Shown: positions 32,455-45,044 of the stretch, in pieces
Numbering within the stretch: the stretch's first letter is position 1
Layout of the letters: each line of letters begins with the position of its first letter
Assembly (NCBI GenBank): GCA_029959085.1
Contig: JARWIR010000003.1
Span: 31,759,505 to 31,823,504 of the forward strand
Origin: Nemophila menziesii
Lineage: Eukaryota > Streptophyta > Magnoliopsida > Boraginales > Hydrophyllaceae
Reading direction: 5' to 3'
DNA length: 64,000 nt
Position numbers and translations under genes: made by a program
The notes under the pieces: model-generated
Database searches by the model: none
Told to the model about the DNA's origin: nothing
Seen by the model: only the letters and a program-made list of their open reading frames with translations

Positions 32455-33527
32455 ACACTATCCCCACTATATTTTACTATATAATTCAAAAAAATAAAAT
32501 TCCAAAAACAAACCCAATATACAAAATAACTATCCCTCGTTGAACAATCTTTCCGATCGAATTTTCATCAACACAACTTATAGCAATTATTCCAAACAAA
32601 TCATCAACAACTTATAGTTATGTGGACTATGCTCTTGGATCCTTTTGACTTTTGGATCGACAATTCTTTTTAAAATAATAAAATCTAATATACGATATGC
32701 TTACCAATCTTTTAATTTAATTTAGAAACTCAAGTTGCTTATTCATTTTCTTTTTTATGGGATATAAAAAAAGTATCGAATGTAAGCCTTTTTTTCGAAT
32801 GGAAGCCATTTATTAGCTTCCTTTCGTACATACTAGTTTTACCATCGCGTATTTCCAATTTTAGATTTTTTTTATTTGTAACTTCCGTTTCTCTAATTAT
32901 TTACTTATTATGAGTAGCTTTTAATATATTCTCATCATAAAATTTTAATTTCTTATTTAGATAAAATATAAGAAAAAACATTTGTTTATATAATTTTTTA
33001 AAAGAGAAAAAATCACACACTATCTACATATATATGATTCGCAAAAAGAAAATTCCAAAAACAACCCTAATACACAGAATAACTATCCCCTTGTTGAACA
33101 ATATTTCTGAACAAATTTTTATCAACACAACTCATAGTAATTATCCCAAACATATCATCAACAACTTATAGTTAAATGCACTATGCTTATGGATCCTTTT
33201 GACTTTTGGATTGACCATTCTTTTTTGAATAATAAAATTAAAATACGATATGCTTACCAATATTTTATTTTTATTTTATTTTTAGATACTCTAGCTTCTT
33301 ATTTTATGTTTTAATGGGATATATAAAATTTATCAAATGGAAGCCACATATTAGCTTCCTTTCGTACTACTAGTGTTTCCCATCGCGTATTACCAATTTC
33401 AAAACTTTTTATTTTTAACACTTGTTTCTCAAAATATTTACTTATTATGAGTAGCTTCTAATATATTCTCATCTTTTAATTTGTTATTTAGATAAAATAT
33501 AAGAAAAAACATTTGTTGATATATTTT
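32455..33527. repeat. Two tandem copies of a ~540-bp AT-rich unit
   Basis: Unit 1 (about 32455-33000) and unit 2 (about 33045-33527) share long blocks in the same order: CCAAAAACAA, GTTGAACAAT, ATCATCAACAACTTATAG, GGATCCTTTTGACTTTTGGA, CGATATGCTTACCAAT, GGAAGCCA...TTAGCTTCCTTTCGTAC, CATCGCGTATT, TATTATGAGTAGCTT and AGATAAAATATAAGAAAAAA. The period is about 530-554 bp because of indels. Each unit also holds an AAGCCATTTATTAGCTTCC-type imperfect inverted repeat. Noncoding and of unknown origin. Confidence 0.7.
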
Positions 33528-33530
33528 TTT

Positions 33531-33931
33531 TGTTAGAAAGGAAAAAACACCACATTGATAATAAAAGCCATTATGGTAATGCCAAGACGTGTTCTACTTA
33601 TAAACTTAAAAGTTACATCATACTCTACAAGTATTGTTTAGTATGGAATGTCAAGTATAAACTTTTATTTATCAAAGAACTTTTAACAAAATACTCTACA
33701 ACTTTCTTTGTCAAGCTTATTATTAACAAGAGAATAAAGATAATAGAAATGTGTATATTGATTGATTGTTAAACTGTTTACAAGATAGGAATATATATAG
33801 TACACAATGTAGAGCATTGTGTGGTATTGCATGACTAACAACTAATTGTACTATTTTGTCTTATCTATGAGTCACTACATGAGTCACTACATGAGCTATC
33901 TTATCTTATACACTATATCTTATCTTATACA
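33531..33931 (-). mobile_element. 3' LTR of the copia element (~400 bp)
   Basis: On minus the purine tract AGTTTGAGGGGGGA (polypurine tract, about 33936-33950) is followed by TGTATAAGATAAG at 33931 and the LTR runs to CTTTCTAACA at 33531. It starts TG and ends CA. A short direct repeat (TGTATAAGATAAGATATAG) lies at its start. No 5' LTR exists to confirm the edges. Confidence 0.7.
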
Positions 33932-36900
33932 CTATTATCCCCCCTCAAACTGATAACTCGTAAGAGTGGAAGTTTGCCCACAAGAGATATAAAGGGTGTA
34001 GGTTGTAGGCCTTTGGTAAGTATATCTGCAATCTGCGATGATGAAGGTACATGATGTAGTATAAGTTTCTTCATCTTTACTTGTTCTCGAATAAAATGAA
34101 AATCGACATCAATATGTCGTGTTCTAGTGTGAAAGACAGGATTTGTAGCAAGAGCAATGGCAGATTGGTTGTCACAGGCAATTGTAGAAGTAGAACACGT
34201 AATCTTTAAACTTTTTAATAAATAAGTTATCCACATTAATTCAGCCGCAACATACGCCATAGCCCTGTACTCAGCCTCAGTCGATGATCGTGAAACAGTA
34301 GTTTGTTTCTTTGAACCCCATGAGATTAAGTTTGATCCAAGAAATATACAATACCCCGTAGTTGATCTTCTATCAGTAGCGTTACTCGCCCAATCGGAGT
34401 CCGAATAAGCGCGTAAGGTAGAAGTTGAAGGTACAAATTTTAAACCATAGTCAATTGTACCTTTAATGTATCGTAGCAGCTTTTTGAGGCAGTCAAAATC
34501 ACCATTCGTAGGATGGTGCATGGCTTGACAAATTTGGTTAACAGCAAATGCTATATCAGGCCTTGTAATGGTTAAATATTGAAGTGCTCCAGTCAAACTC
34601 CTAAATAAGAAGGGATCTTCAAATGGCTGAAGTGAAAAATCAGATTTGATAGAGTACTTATTCAAGGTTGGTGTTGAAGAAGCCTTACAATTACTCATAC
34701 CAGCTCTAGTTAATATAGAAGTAGCATAACTACTCTGAGATACAGTGATACATTCCGATGAAGATTGAATTTGAAGGCCAAGAAAATAAGACAAATTGCC
34801 AAGTTCTTTCATCTCGAAACGATTTTTCAAGGCTGATATGAGTGATAAAATCTCAGTTGAAGCTGAGCCTGTAATAACTAAGTCATCTACATAAATTAAT
34901 ACTATAGATAAGTTATCACCTGAGCCTTTTGTGAACATTGATGTATCAGCAGGACATACAACAAACTGAAGAGACTCAAGAAATGAAGTTAAAAGCAAAT
35001 TCCAAGCTCTTGGAGCTTGTTTAAGACCATATAGAGATCTTTTTAGCTTACACACATAATGCGGATGTTCTTTGTTAATGAAACCTTGAGGTTGAGTCAT
35101 ATACACCTCTTCCTCTAAATTGCCATGTAAAAAGGCATTTGATACATCTAATTGATGTAATTTCCAGTTAGAAGAAATAGCAAGTGATAATACAACTCTC
35201 AGAGTTTGATGTTTGACCACAGGAGAGAAGGTTTCAGTGTAGTCTAACCCATACTCTTGTAAGAAACCACGAGCCACAAGTCTGGCTTTATATCTTGCAA
35301 TTGAACCATTAGCATTTCTTTTTAACTTATATATCCATTTGCAAGTAATAGGAACTCTACCATGAGGAGGTGGAACTAGTTCCCAAGTATTTTGTTTCTT
35401 TAAGGCCGTATATTCATCATTCATAGCCATTAACCAACATTGAGAATTGATAGCTTCCTTAAATGTAGTAGGTTCAACAAGAGGAGGTGTAAGAGAGATA
35501 TTTTGACACTTATAAGAAGGTTTTAAAGAACCTGTTTGTTTTCTGGTGACCATAGGGTGTCTAGTTTGTATAGGAGGAGGTGTAGGTGAAGGATTATGTA
35601 TAGGTGAAGAAGAGGGTTGGTCATTTGGTAACTCAGGCTGAGATATATGTGCCTGAGGTGTAGAGTTTATGACAGATTAGAAAGGGTGAGAAATAGAATT
35701 AGGATTAATATGAGACTCAAACAAATCAATATAGGGTGTAGGGGGTTGATCATGTTGAGAAGTATCAATAGAGAATGAACTTTCAAAAGGGAATTGACAC
35801 TCATTGAAAACAACATGTCTTGAGATAAAAACCTTTTTAGATGACAAAGAATAACATTTGTAACCCTTGGAATGTGAGCAATAACCAAGGAAAGCACACA
35901 TTTCAGATTTAGGTGCAAGTTTATGAGAGCTATATGGCTTGAGCCATGGATAACAAAGACACCCAAAGACTTTAAGATGAGAGTAAGAAGGTGTAGTTTT
36001 ATAAAGCATCTCGTAAGGAGATTTATTCTGAAGTGAAGGTGTGGGCAATATATTTATTAAATAGACACTAGCAGATAAGGCTTCAAGCCAAAATTTGTGA
36101 GGTAGTGAACTGTGAGTTAGCAAGGTTCTAGTGGATTCTATCAAGTGTCTGTGTTTTCTTTCAGAAATGCCATTTTGTTCAGGTGTGTGAGGACAACTAG
36201 TTTGATGAACAATGCCTTTTGATTGAAGAAAATTTTGCAAAATGGAACTAGTATATTCACCACCATTATCTGACCTTAGAGTTTGAATTTTTAGTTTGAA
36301 TTGAGTAAGAATCATTTCATAGAATATTTGAAATACTTTAGGAACATCTGATTTATGAACAAGAGGATAAATCCAAGAAAATCGACTGAAATCATCAATA
36401 AACACAATGTAATACTTAAAAGAAGAACAAGATGCAATGGGAGATGGACCCCAAACATCTGAGTGTATTAAACTAAAGGGAAATTTACTTCTAGATGTAG
36501 ACAAAGGAAAAGATAGCTTGTGAGATTTAGAAGTAGCACAAGAATTACATAAAACACCATTGAAGTTAAGCTTTGTATCTAAAACATGAGACAAAGTAGA
36601 TGACACATTTGAAGAGGGGTGTCCAAGTCTAAGATGCCACAAATGAGCTTGTGAAGAAACTGTTGAAGAAGAAAGACACTGAATCTTGGAGGGTGTGAAT
36701 GAGGGAGAAACCATGGTTGACTCAACGCGAAGAGGATATAGACCACCTTCACAAGGGCCCTGAAACAAGAGTTTGTGAGAGGCTATATCATGAATAGACA
36801 CAGAATTTGCATTAAACACAACACAACAATTTTTATCTCGAGTAAATTGAGAAATAGAGAGTAAATTTGAGGCAATTTTTGGAACATGTAAGATAGAGTT

Positions 36901-38076
36901 AAGGTATAAGGGTGAGTTGTTTAAGGAAAGCTTACGAGTCCCAATGTTGGCTATATCCAAAGCATGACCATTACCAACAGCTACAGAGTTAGCACCAGAA
37001 TAAGTTGAAGAGTTTTGAAGCATACCTTGATCTGGTGTTACATGACTATTAGCCCCAGAATCTAAATACCATAACTCCGGATTATAGGTTGATGAAGATG
37101 AATTATAGTTAGATGACTGTGGAGTATTATAAGATGTAGAAGAAGATGGTGGAGCCGAGTTGAAATTAGATGAATTATAATTAGCAACTGTAGTGTTGTG
37201 AGCTGAGTAATTTTGTCTTTGCAAAGCTTTTGGTGAAGGGAAAGTGACAAAATCAGCACGAGAGTAACAATCTATTGCAGAGTGACCAAAACGAACACAA
37301 ATTTGACAGGTAGGTACATTTGAATTAGAGGAATTTGAAGAATTGTAACCTGAATATGAGGGATTTGGTGAGGAATTATTCCCAACTGTTCCTCTAGCAC
37401 GTCCACGACCTCTACCACGAGGCGAATATGCACGTCCACCTCTGTTTGAAGGCATAGACTGTGGTGAGGATGAAGTAAACAAGGCTGCGTGAGAGCTTTG
37501 TAAATTCTCAGTCGAATCAGCCATAGAAACATGGAGTTCTTCAGAAATTAATAAGCTACTTAGCGAATGAAAGCTTAATGTCGAAGTATGAGCATTAGTT
37601 ATCCGAATACTCGACTTAAATTGATTATATTCATGAGGAAGGCCTTTAAGAGTGTACATGATGATGTCTTCAAGTGGAAGCGCAGATGAAGCAGTTTCAA
37701 GACCATCACATAGGTCTTGAATTTCTGATAAATACTCAGACATACGCTTATCACCCTTCTTGATGTTACACAGCTTCATTTTGAGTTGATGTATGTGTGT
37801 TCGACATTGAGATACAAAAATCTCCTCAAGCTTAACCCAAATATCATTTGCACTAGCTAACTTAACCACTTGAGTTAAAACAGAAGGAATCATAGATGAA
37901 AGTAAAGAAACCTTTAGTTGCTGATCTTCGAGAATCCATGTAGAATACAATGGATCGGTAACTGCTGGAATATCAGCTTGATTAGTAACACGAGTTAAAT
38001 AGCCATGGGCTTCAAGAACAGCTTCAATCTGAGCTCGCCATAAAACGTAGTTAGAGGCATCTAGTTTGACCTGCCT
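33925..38076 (-). pseudogene. Ty1/copia gag-pol, one internal stop, 5' end missing
   Basis: One frame runs from 38076 to 33925 with a single TAA (35677-35679). In order: Gag starting inside VKLDASNYVLWRAQIEAVLE; a CCHC knuckle CQICVRFGHSAIDC (about 37270-37310); protease LDSGANSHVTPD (about 37030-37065); GAG-pre-integrase HLRLGHPSS; integrase with DVWGPSP, IDDFSRFSWIYP, SDNGGEY and PEQNGISERKHRHL; then RT with WIYKLKRNANG, KARLVARGF, QLDVSNAFLHG and YVDDLVITG; and RNase H with DSDWASNATDRRSTTGY and SSTEAEYRA. Domain order PR-IN-RT-RH is copia. Products would form a virus-like particle and copy and insert the element. The gag start, PBS and 5' LTR are gone. Confidence 0.95.
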
Positions 38077-38084
38077 CTAACTAC
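38047..38084. repeat. 13-bp perfect inverted repeat at the copia/LINE junction
   Basis: GTAGTTAGAGGCA (38047-38059) and TGCCTCTAACTAC (38072-38084) pair perfectly around a 12-nt loop. The left arm is copia gag coding sequence; the right arm is the edge where copia ends and LINE begins. It looks like a foldback scar of break repair. Confidence 0.8.
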
Positions 38085-38440
38085 TTAAGAAATGTAGTAC
38101 TCTTCTAATTGGGTGGAGTAGAAAGATATTTAAAAACAACAAAAAAAATTAAGGAACTTATGGAAAAACTTAGAATCATTTTTAATGTCCCTAAGACTAA
38201 TGATTGGGTTGAATAAAACAGAATTACAAAAATTAGAACAAATTTGGAAAAGAGTGGAGGACTACTGTGTCTCTAGATCTAGAAACACTTGACATAAAAG
38301 GGGAGATAAAAACACCTATTTTTTCATGTTGAAAGAAGAAAAATAAATAAAATTGTTAGAATTACTAATGATGAAGGTAATTATCTTGGAAATAGTGATG
38401 TGATCACCCAGAATATTACTAAATATTTTAATAATATACT
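38085..38440 (+). pseudogene. LINE ORF2 relic, left part (before the nested LTRs)
   Basis: Broken plus frames read LMEKLRIIFNVPKTNDWVE and then RITNDEGNYLGNSDVITQNITKYFNNIL, the region between endonuclease and RT of plant LINEs. The reading continues after 53457 (KSVGKRDFIVLLILL), so the LINE was whole before the LTR at 38441 inserted with TSD ATACT. Confidence 0.72.
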
Positions 38441-40866
38441 TGATGTCTCACTTTTTGTTCTAAATATATTCCTTTAGGAGACATCATTTTAGGTATGAAA
38501 TGGACTTATTAGATAGACTTTTATGTTTAATTCGTCATATTGCACTTTCTCCCCTTGGAATTAGACTATTTGCATTTTTAGATCTTTTGTGCGTTAATTT
38601 GTTTGTTTTTAGTATAAAGTTCATAGGTTCATGGATTCTATGAAGAACCAATACAAGGAGGAGAAGTGAGAATTAAAGTCTTAGATCAAGTGGAAGAGCT
38701 AAAGGCAAGAAAAGATATCCCGAAGAGTTTACTAGAAAAGCTGTAAACCTGGAAGCCTGATGTTAATTGCTGATTTCGAGCTACTTAGACTTGGATTCGG
38801 CCTCTGAGTTGTGAATAAGATTTATTCCTTATTGAGTTATGAAAATTTAGCAACTGGAATGAGTCGATTTAGAGTTGATATGAAAACGTTACAGTCATTT
38901 TACTAACAGTTGTACACCCGTTACGGGAATTACCAATTGGACTTGGGCTTTTAATTACTTAATTAAGACCAAGATTAGACCTAATCAGTTTTCACCATCT
39001 ATATAAGCCCCCTTAGACCTCATTATTCAGCACTCTCATATTTTATTCAATTTACAACATCCTTAGAGAGAGTCAGAATCACCTGTCAATTAAACTTCAA
39101 TTTAAATCATCTTTAGAGAGAGGGAAAAGGCAGAACGTTTGGAAGAGGCAAAAGCAGAAATTGGAGAAGTCATTCTTCCTCTAACAACAGCTCAACCATT
39201 CCATTAATTAGGTTCTTTATATTTTATTCTTGGTTATTAGGAATTATTTGTACTTTTATTTTTTTTATTTCTTTCAATTCAAATATGAGCTGAACTAATT
39301 AATACTTGAGAATCGCAAATTAGGTAAAGCCATATGATGTCTCCTCCTCGGTTCTATATTTATATGCTTAGGAGACACCAAATTAGGTGATTATCTGGCT
39401 ATTTTAATAGACTTTTAGTAATAATATGCAATATTCCAATTTCTCTCCTTCGATTTTAGTAATTTTGATTTATTAAGCTTTTGCGCGTATGACGTCTCCC
39501 TATTTGTTTTAATTATTAGCCCTTTGGAGACATCCTTTTAGGTGAATAAATGACTTATTTGATAGACTTTTATGCGTATTTGATCATATTGCACTTTCTA
39601 CCCTTGGAAATTGACTATTTGCGTTTTATGAGCTTTTGTGCGTAAATTTGATTGTTTTTAGTGCAATGTTAGTAGGTTATTGAATTTCGTGAAAGACCAA
39701 TCCAAGGAGGAGAAGTGAGAATTAAAGTCTTAGGGTATTTTAGTGTGTTAGGAAGTACTTTTACTCGATTTTCTATTTTTAGAGTGCACTTTCCTATTTC
39801 TATTTCTTGATTTATTGATTTATTCTTTTTAAGCATATGTGGTTTAATTATTTATTTAATGTGAAGCTTTAAAAGATAAATGGTAATTACTTAGAGACCA
39901 AGTCGAGTTAGAAAAGGAAGGGAAAGAGATTTACATGGAAATAAGAAGATTTAGGAAGGATATATGCAAAGAAGGAAAAGATAAAGCTGCCTAATGAATC
40001 TGAAATTCCAGCCACGTTTCAAAGATGAGTCTATAACTAAAGATTGGCTAGGAATCTGGACAAGTGGTCTGCACCAATAGAAAGCTCTTTCCGATACAAG
40101 AGGTTTCATATATTGGAACTCCTCAAACGGATAAGTATTGAAAAAGATATGACCAAATCAAATCAACAGCAGAATCTTACCTTTCCTAGATTTTAGGGTT
40201 ACGAATTAAAGAGTTCTTGACTTGTCTTTCACTCCAAGTAATTCGACCTAGGGCTTGCTAACACCTATAAATACACCTCTTAGACCTCATTATTCAGCAC
40301 CTCTCATTAAACCTTCAATTTATATCATCCTTAGAGAGAGCGTCAAGAGGCGGAAGCAAGAGCAGAAGCTGGAGAATCCTTTTCCTCCAACAACAGTTCA
40401 AGCCAATTCCTCTATCTAGGTTCTTATTTTATTTCTGTTATTAGGACATGTATATTATTAATTTCTTTATTGTTTTTATTTCAATTATGAGCTAAACCTT
40501 AATTACTTGAGAATCGTAATAGGATGAACCCTAATTTGTTTAATTCATGTATTTCAATTTGGGATTAGTTTCTAGTTTAATTTGCATTAGGTATTTCATA
40601 TTGTTTCTTATTTTATATTAATTTCACTATCAATGAATTAGCTAATCGGAGATAGGTCATAGTAATTAAGTTATTCACTTTGGTGGGGAAGTGATCGCCT
40701 TGACGGGGCTTTAATTACTGAACTAGATAATAAACGTAAGGTAAAAATTATTGATCCTGACGGACTTAGTTAACCTTATAGCCAATTGGGTAAAATAGTA
40801 TTCATTCGAAGGTGGACTATAATCGCCCTGACGGGGTTTGTAACACCTAAGAATAGCTCCTAGGTC

Positions 40867-42561
40867 TGAAAGTCCTAGAGGGGGGGTGAATAGGATTACT
40901 AATAAGATTAATGCCTAATTAAAAATCTTTTGGACAATTATAAGTTTAAGAGAAAACTTCTAAGTCAACTAATATATCAAACACTTAAGGGATCATGCAA
41001 TGGATAAGTTAGAGGTTCGATATATAAGTTAAACAAGTAAATCGATTATCTATTCTCTTACTAACTTAGAAGACCAAAGTTTTATTAACTAGATAAACAT
41101 AATCACGATATTCATACTAGTAAGCATATAATCAAAACTAAATAGTCATGAATTAGATAATCCTACAAGATAATATTATCAAACTATTCATATAAGCATT
41201 TTATCAAGTAAAACGAGTTTCTAATCTCTAACTACTCTAGATGGCAATATGTTAGATAAACTAGATAATCAATATCACAATATTCATACTAGCATATTAT
41301 CAAACATATAAAGTGCGGAAAGTAAATAGAGTAGGGATAGAAAGATACACACGATTTATAGTGGTTCGGTTTCCATACATCCACTACCTAAGGAAGCCTC
41401 CTTAGGATTTCAAGCTTTTCACTTAGCTCCCGTGTCTCTCTTAACCGGGTCGAGAACACAATAACCCTTACAACCTCTTCGATAACACGAAGGACAAACA
41501 CTTGTGCTATCGCAACACAAGGACACCGAGTATACTCCCGATACTCAAACACTTATGCTATCTCAACACAAGGATACCAAGTATACTCCCTATACTTGAA
41601 TTCTCTCTTAATCTATCTATTACAAGACCTAGACTTAAGAGGATAGATACAAAGTGTTTAAAGGGGTGCAAACAACTTTGCTAGATAATCTCCTAAAGAG
41701 TAGATATGACTATAAGCTTGTAAACTCTTCTAGAGTAGATAATAACTTTGATAGCTCCTTGGATTAACTCCTTAATTGAGTGGATATGAACTATGAAGCT
41801 CTTGACACCTTCTTGGATGATAACAATTAAGCCCCTAAGTGTGTATGGGTTGAAGGTGTAGTTGTAGCATTGAAAGAACTTCAATTTATAGCTGGAAAAT
41901 GCTCCCAACGGTCATATGATTTGTCTCCAACGGATATATTAATATCCCCAACGGATCTATTCCTTTTGTCTTCATTTTGCTGCAGGAAAACCTTACTCGC
42001 GGTGTACCGCGGATATGGTGCGGTGTACCGCACAACTCAACGTGTTGATTTCATAGCATACTGACGGGCTACCCCATGCACCGTGCTCCTGGTCCGTGCC
42101 TTACTCCGGTGTACCGCGCTTCAGTCCGGTGTACCGCACACTTTCTTAGCTTACTGGTCGGACTAGCCTATGCACCGCGTCTCTGGTCCGTGGCTCTGCG
42201 GTGTACCGCAGGTGTACTCCGGTGTACCGCACCAAAGGTTTAAGACACCTTCTAGTGAGTATATCTTTTACTATGATGCTCGGATTGGAAAACCTTCTTC
42301 ACGAGAGTTGTAGAGAACATCATTCTTATAAACTTTGTAGTTGATCACTAAAGCTAATTCTCAATGTACACAAAGATAAAGTTAATAGCATTTGTAAGAG
42401 AATTAGTTTCTTGAGATATAACAATAAAGATTTGATCTAAATGATGTCAATTGTGCTTTTTGATGAATTAGAGTGCAAGATAATAAAGTGAAATTAGCAC
42501 ACTAAGCAATAGAGGATTTGTCACATTAAAACACCTAATCGATGGGGGCAATATGCCAACA
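40867..42561 (-). mobile_element. LARD LTR copy 1 (3' LTR in element sense)
   Basis: 1695 bp. It differs from copies 2 and 3 at about eight sites between 41083 and 41893 (for example AGCTGG for AGCTGC near 41892) and from copy 3 alone at one site near 42003. Six palindromic CGGTGTACCG boxes lie at 41999-42230. Confidence 0.9.
41999..42230. repeat. Six CGGTGTACCG palindromic boxes in the LARD LTR
   Basis: Boxes at 41999-42010, 42020-42031, 42106-42117, 42126-42137, 42198-42209 and 42219-42230, each [CG]CGGTGTACCGC. The surrounding text (ATGCACCG...CTGGTCCGTG) is also repeated, so the cluster is an old tandem duplication. It is a GC-rich island in an AT-rich element and recurs in LTR copies 2 and 3; the first box is mutated (GCAGTGTACCGC) in copy 3. 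Confidence 0.85.
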
Positions 42562-42575
42562 ATCTCCCCCTTTTT
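42562..42575 (-). promoter_or_regulatory. Polypurine tract of the LARD (first interior)
   Basis: AAAAAGGGGGAGAT on minus, directly before the LTR start TGTTGGC. It would prime plus-strand DNA. The same tract lies at 46740-46753. Confidence 0.82.
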
Positions 42576-45030
42576 GATGATGACAAATCAATCACTAAAA
42601 CACATATGGAGTCTAACTCCCCCTCACAAAAAGCATTAAATCAAAGTGTATGAAAAAGATATGCATTTGTGAGTTTTGTAAAGTTTTGTAAAGTGCAAAT
42701 TTTGAAAGTTTTAGTGCACATATTTCTCCCCCTTTGTCTTCATCAAAAAGACGGGATAATAAAATAAAATCAAACCACTAATCATAGAAGAGCTAAAACT
42801 CAAGTGAATAGATTTTGAAAAACAACATAAAGAGATCAAGGGTTAAAAGCTTTTATAACGTTTTAATTTTGAAATCCATGAAGATTAACAAATGCAAAGC
42901 ATGAAAAAGATAAGGGATGGAGACATTTTACCAACTTCTTGATCGATAGGTTTTCATCTTATAAGCTCTCTAACAACGCAAACGATTAGTGCAATTATAA
43001 GATAAACGATTAGTGCAAACGATTAATCAAGCATTTTAGTTTTTAAAGGATAATTTACTAAAAACTCCCCCTCACGAAATGCATAGAGTGTTTGTTTCAA
43101 TTTTGAAAAGTTTGACCAATAATTTCTCCCCTTTTTACCAATAAGAATATTTGAATCAATTTTAAGAAATCATGGGGTAAATTGTCATTTTTGAAAAGCA
43201 AAAGGGTCAAGATGTATTTTCCAAAAGTTTAGGGACTAAACGCAATTTTGAAAAAAAATTCAAAGGACCTAAATGCAATTTTCAACCATTTGAAGAACTA
43301 AGACTAATTGAACAAACTAAAGGGACTATAAAACAATATAGAATAAGATCAAGGATGAATGATGCAATAGTACCTATATCATCAAGGAAAATGTTAGCAC
43401 TATTAACACATTTAAATAATATCCGAAACAAAAAAATTTAAGCAACTAACATTCAACAACGCATACAAAACCAATTATCCAAGTTGAACACATAGCATCT
43501 TAAACCAATCATCCAAATTTAACCAAGTAGCAATAAAATCCTAAATATCCAAAACATGGATTCATAAGCATTCAAAGCATAAACAACTAAAAATCCAAAA
43601 CAACCACAATAATGACCAAGTAGGATAATATGAAGAAAAAACACCCAAAGAATAATTTGAAACCGATTTTAAGAAATCTAGGGGTAAAATTTAAACTTTG
43701 AAAAGTATGGGGGTCAAAATGCACTTTTCAAATGTTTAGGGACTAATTGCAATTTTGAAAACCTTCAAGGACCTAAGTAAACTTTCTCAAGACAATAGGG
43801 ACCAAGGTCTAATATTCAAGCATAAGAAAGCAAAATGCAATTTGTTCAAACTATAGGGATCTTAAATTAATATTTTTCAACCTATAGGAAAACTCCCCAA
43901 TAGTATAGAGATATTTTAAAACAACTAAAAACGCTTTTGTTTTGAAAAGATTCAACGTGGACATCCCGAAAACACATAAAGCAGTTTATTTCATAAATAC
44001 CCCTATATTTTCTAAAAAGTACAAAGAGACCCAATGTAAAAACTAAGCAATTTTAAGCATGAAAAGGTCAAGTTATACAAGATATTAGCACAATAGGGAA
44101 TAAACCATATAAGCACATAATGAAGCACATCATAAAGATAGTAAGCAAAGCAAATTCATGCAAATGAGTTAATGACCAATAATGGATAGAATACCCATAA
44201 TACTATGCAAAAAACATTTTTGAAATGCTATGGAAAATGCAAACGATTATCGGAAAAATATTTTTGAAAAACAATTTCTTTACAAAACTCACCCATATGA
44301 AAATGCAATTTTGTGATCAAAGATAAATTAAGATTTGAAAGTGTAAACTAATATCTTTGATCTTTTTCCCTTTTATCAATCAATAGGCACTTTTAAAAAG
44401 ATATAAAAACTTGAAGAATAAAAAGTGCAATTTATAATCGTTGAGGGACTAAAAAGCAATTTCACATAGTAGGGACCAAAAATGCAATTTTTCAAAGATA
44501 TGAACTAAAATGGCAAATATTACAAGTGAAAGATTATGAAGTCCAAACTATGACACTTTGGAGAATATAATAACTATGAGGGGTCAAAGTGCAATTTTGA
44601 AAATTTTGGGGACTAAAAAGCAATTACCAAAATTCTAAGAGCTAAAGTGCAAAAACATCATTCATGAGAATTAGATGCAATAACACTAATAACATTAAAA
44701 CAATGATTAGAATCACAAGATAATATCCAAAGATAAAACATGATAACAACAAACACAACTAATCAAAACACAACCCAAAACATAATTAAAAACGCAAGCC
44801 ATAAGGAGGAAACGCAATATTATATACGAGATAAAGAAAAGAAATCACCGGATTTTCCTTTTTCGAGATTTGAGCGTTCTTTCGTATATTTAATTCTTCC
44901 ATTTGTTTCCTCCAAGCAAAGTAACGATCACCTACAAGAAAATGGAGGTTGTGTAGAAAACAACACTTCCAAAAGATTAAATTCCAAATCGTTTACTCTA
45001 CTAACGGTTAAGCTATTCACGTAGAGTTAG
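42576..45030 (-). repeat. LARD interior 1, noncoding, with reiterated motif
   Basis: No frame of note. At about 43180-44650 a loose ~25-30-nt phrase recurs on plus (GGGACTAAA-TGCAATTTTGAAA and variants, roughly a dozen times). Near 42600-43140 several CTCCCC boxes resemble extra copies of the polypurine tract. The second interior (46754-49208) looks identical. Confidence 0.85.
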
Positions 45031-45042
45031 GCTCTGATACCA
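45031..45042 (-). promoter_or_regulatory. Primer-binding site, initiator tRNA-Met type
   Basis: TGGTATCAGAGC on minus, the standard plant copia PBS, 2-3 nt from the LTR end. The second copy is at 49209-49220. Confidence 0.9.
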
Positions 45043-45044
45043 AT

